Shown here one piece after another: positions 62,849 to 64,000 of a stretch of 64,000 bases of DNA. Origin of the DNA: Whitmania pigra (Eukaryota; Annelida; Clitellata; Hirudinida; Haemopidae); NCBI GenBank assembly GCA_021613335.1, contig JAJTWR010000260.1:876001-940000 (forward strand). Reading direction: 5' to 3'. The translations under genes were made by a program, and so were the position numbers. Below the pieces are notes generated by a model, which saw only the letters and a program-made list of their open reading frames with translations, was not told the origin of the DNA and made no database searches. Numbering within the stretch: the first letter of the stretch is position 1; every line of letters begins with the position of its first letter.

Positions 62849-63007
62849 ATGTCTCGAAGTAAACTCAAAAAAAGTGATGAGAATGTTTGTGACCCCATCA
62901 TGACAAGTCACAACCATCACCTCATTGAGGCTGATGAATACAGGAAAGCGGTGACCCTATCGCCTCAAACTCCTTTGATTTACGAGCACCTGGATGCTTC
63001 GAATTAA
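62849..63007 (+). other. Small open frame, 52 codons
   Basis: ATG at 62849 to TAA at 63005-63007 encodes MSRSKLKKSDENVCDPIM and a His/Glu-rich remainder ending LDASN. It is not recognisable, has no visible partner exon and could be chance; noted because it starts with ATG and has a balanced composition. Confidence 0.15.
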
Positions 63008-63550
63008 TTCAAGTTAATTCACATCCCTCCTCAGCAACAGGTTCGCTGTCAAGAGCAGAAATCGCGTGCCGAGGTTTCATATTTCGAGATTCATCAAATC
63101 TGATTCTTCATCTCACACGAATTCAGATGGGGATTCACGTCGGGAATTCTGGCGAAGATGGTTTCGCTTTTAATCACAGCTTCTCGTATTTATGAATGGT
63201 GGGCTGAATCATGATGATGATAATGATGATTATGCAGAGGAATGGAAGAAATTGCAGTTACGACTGTATTTCGAGTCGAAATGTTCAAAGTAAGCAAAAT
63301 AGATTCATATGGCATATTAAATTAAGACATATTTGTTGAATTAAATCGCAATACTTTGTAAAATGGGCTGATAGCATTTCAAACAGATACATTCAAAGGA
63401 GAGGATTCGATTTTGGAAAAGCTTGTTTAGCCTGTGGAAACCTTACGGAAGGTTTTTATTTACGTAAACTAACTCTTTGAAGACGAAGTGAAATCACGAA
63501 CAGATCGTCAAACGATTAATAAAAGTAATAACATATTTTAACTATCAACC
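63008..63550. other. Gene-free stretch
   Basis: No supported coding region. A short ATGATGATGATAATGATGATTA run occurs at about 63212-63234. Confidence 0.4.
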
Positions 63551-63552
63551 AC

Positions 63553-63700
<148 letters not shown>

Positions 63701-63821
63701 TGATGATAATAATCCTTTTCAACGTTAGGCGTGAGCAAATTCTTGACAGTTTAAGCTCCGTTTTTAAGTACTTTTCGTAAGGCACAGAAGAACGTAACGT
63801 GAAACCAATGGACGAACGAAT

Positions 63822-64000
63822 TCAAAGAATGAAGAAGAAATGTCGAATCCTTCGATTGGTGTTCAAGACCCGATGAAGCACAAACAGTCCACAGATGATT
63901 ACCACCGATCGTTGACCGCCCATGGGCGAAGCCATTGCTGCCCGTGAGTAGAGGGCGTAATATTCGTCGTAGGGATGGGTCAAGTTGCACTGACCCAATA
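63822..64000 (-). other. Open frame at the right edge with a membrane-like segment
   Basis: The minus strand is open from the window edge to a stop at 63822-63824. It reads CNLTHPYDEYYALYSRA (an N-glycosylation sequon), MGGQRSVVIICGLFVLH and a basic RRIRH stretch, i.e. outside-membrane-inside order. It could be an exon of a receptor or channel continuing beyond the window. Too little is visible to assign a family. Confidence 0.2.

Overview
This window is animal nuclear DNA. It is AT-rich and packed with intron-split genes; almost every inferred intron obeys the GT-AG rule, and introns and intergenic gaps carry decayed LINE copies, a foldback hAT-type MITE and simple repeats. I recognised these genes by reading translations against remembered family sequences. 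An IL-17-like cytokine, the KICSTOR subunit KICS2, L2-like LINEs and moderately diverged housekeeping proteins point to a non-insect bilaterian invertebrate, perhaps a spiralian such as a mollusc or annelid. I cannot name the species.

Layout, left to right. 1-3.4 kb has no supported gene. 3.4-4.04 kb (+) is a two-exon secreted IL-17-like cytokine. 4.5-6.9 kb holds two reverse-transcriptase relics and an unassigned open frame. 7.08-9.76 kb (+) is a DDX5/DDX17 helicase with a structured, probably non-coding segment in its seventh intron. 10.18-11.07 kb (+) is a roughly 99-residue coiled-coil gene. 11.69-11.98 kb is a hAT-type MITE with target-site duplication. 12.84-16.76 kb (-) is complete SDHA. 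17.53-20.22 kb (-) is complete WTAP. 22.36-28.73 kb (-) is endophilin-B that stops before any SH3 domain and has a LINE in a large intron. 29.6-30.2 kb (+) is a small PHD-winged-helix gene resembling the chromatin-binding region of Hop1/HORMAD meiotic proteins, with no HORMA domain beside it.

32.7-40.2 kb (+) is an ankyrin-repeat protein with a long acidic tail, two apparent GC-AG introns and an L2-like LINE in one intron. 40.3-42.0 kb (-) is a 366-residue helical protein, possibly SKA3-like. 43.1-48.2 kb (+) is a Pumilio protein. 49.1-53.1 kb (-) is the mitochondrial transporter ABCB8. 54.2-56.9 kb (-) is KICS2. 58.5-62.4 kb (+) is the mitochondrial GTPase GTPBP10. The right end holds a long AAT microsatellite and a possible membrane-protein exon running off the edge.

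The genes are independent eukaryotic units rather than an operon. Three encode mitochondrial proteins (SDHA, ABCB8, GTPBP10), four act on RNA or ribosomes (DDX5, WTAP, PUM, GTPBP10), and one feeds mTORC1 nutrient sensing (KICS2). For SDHA, WTAP, endophilin-B, DDX5, GTPBP10, the ankyrin gene and the SKA3-like gene I joined exons by hand; reading phase closes through every junction, which is the main support for the models. Transcript evidence was not available.
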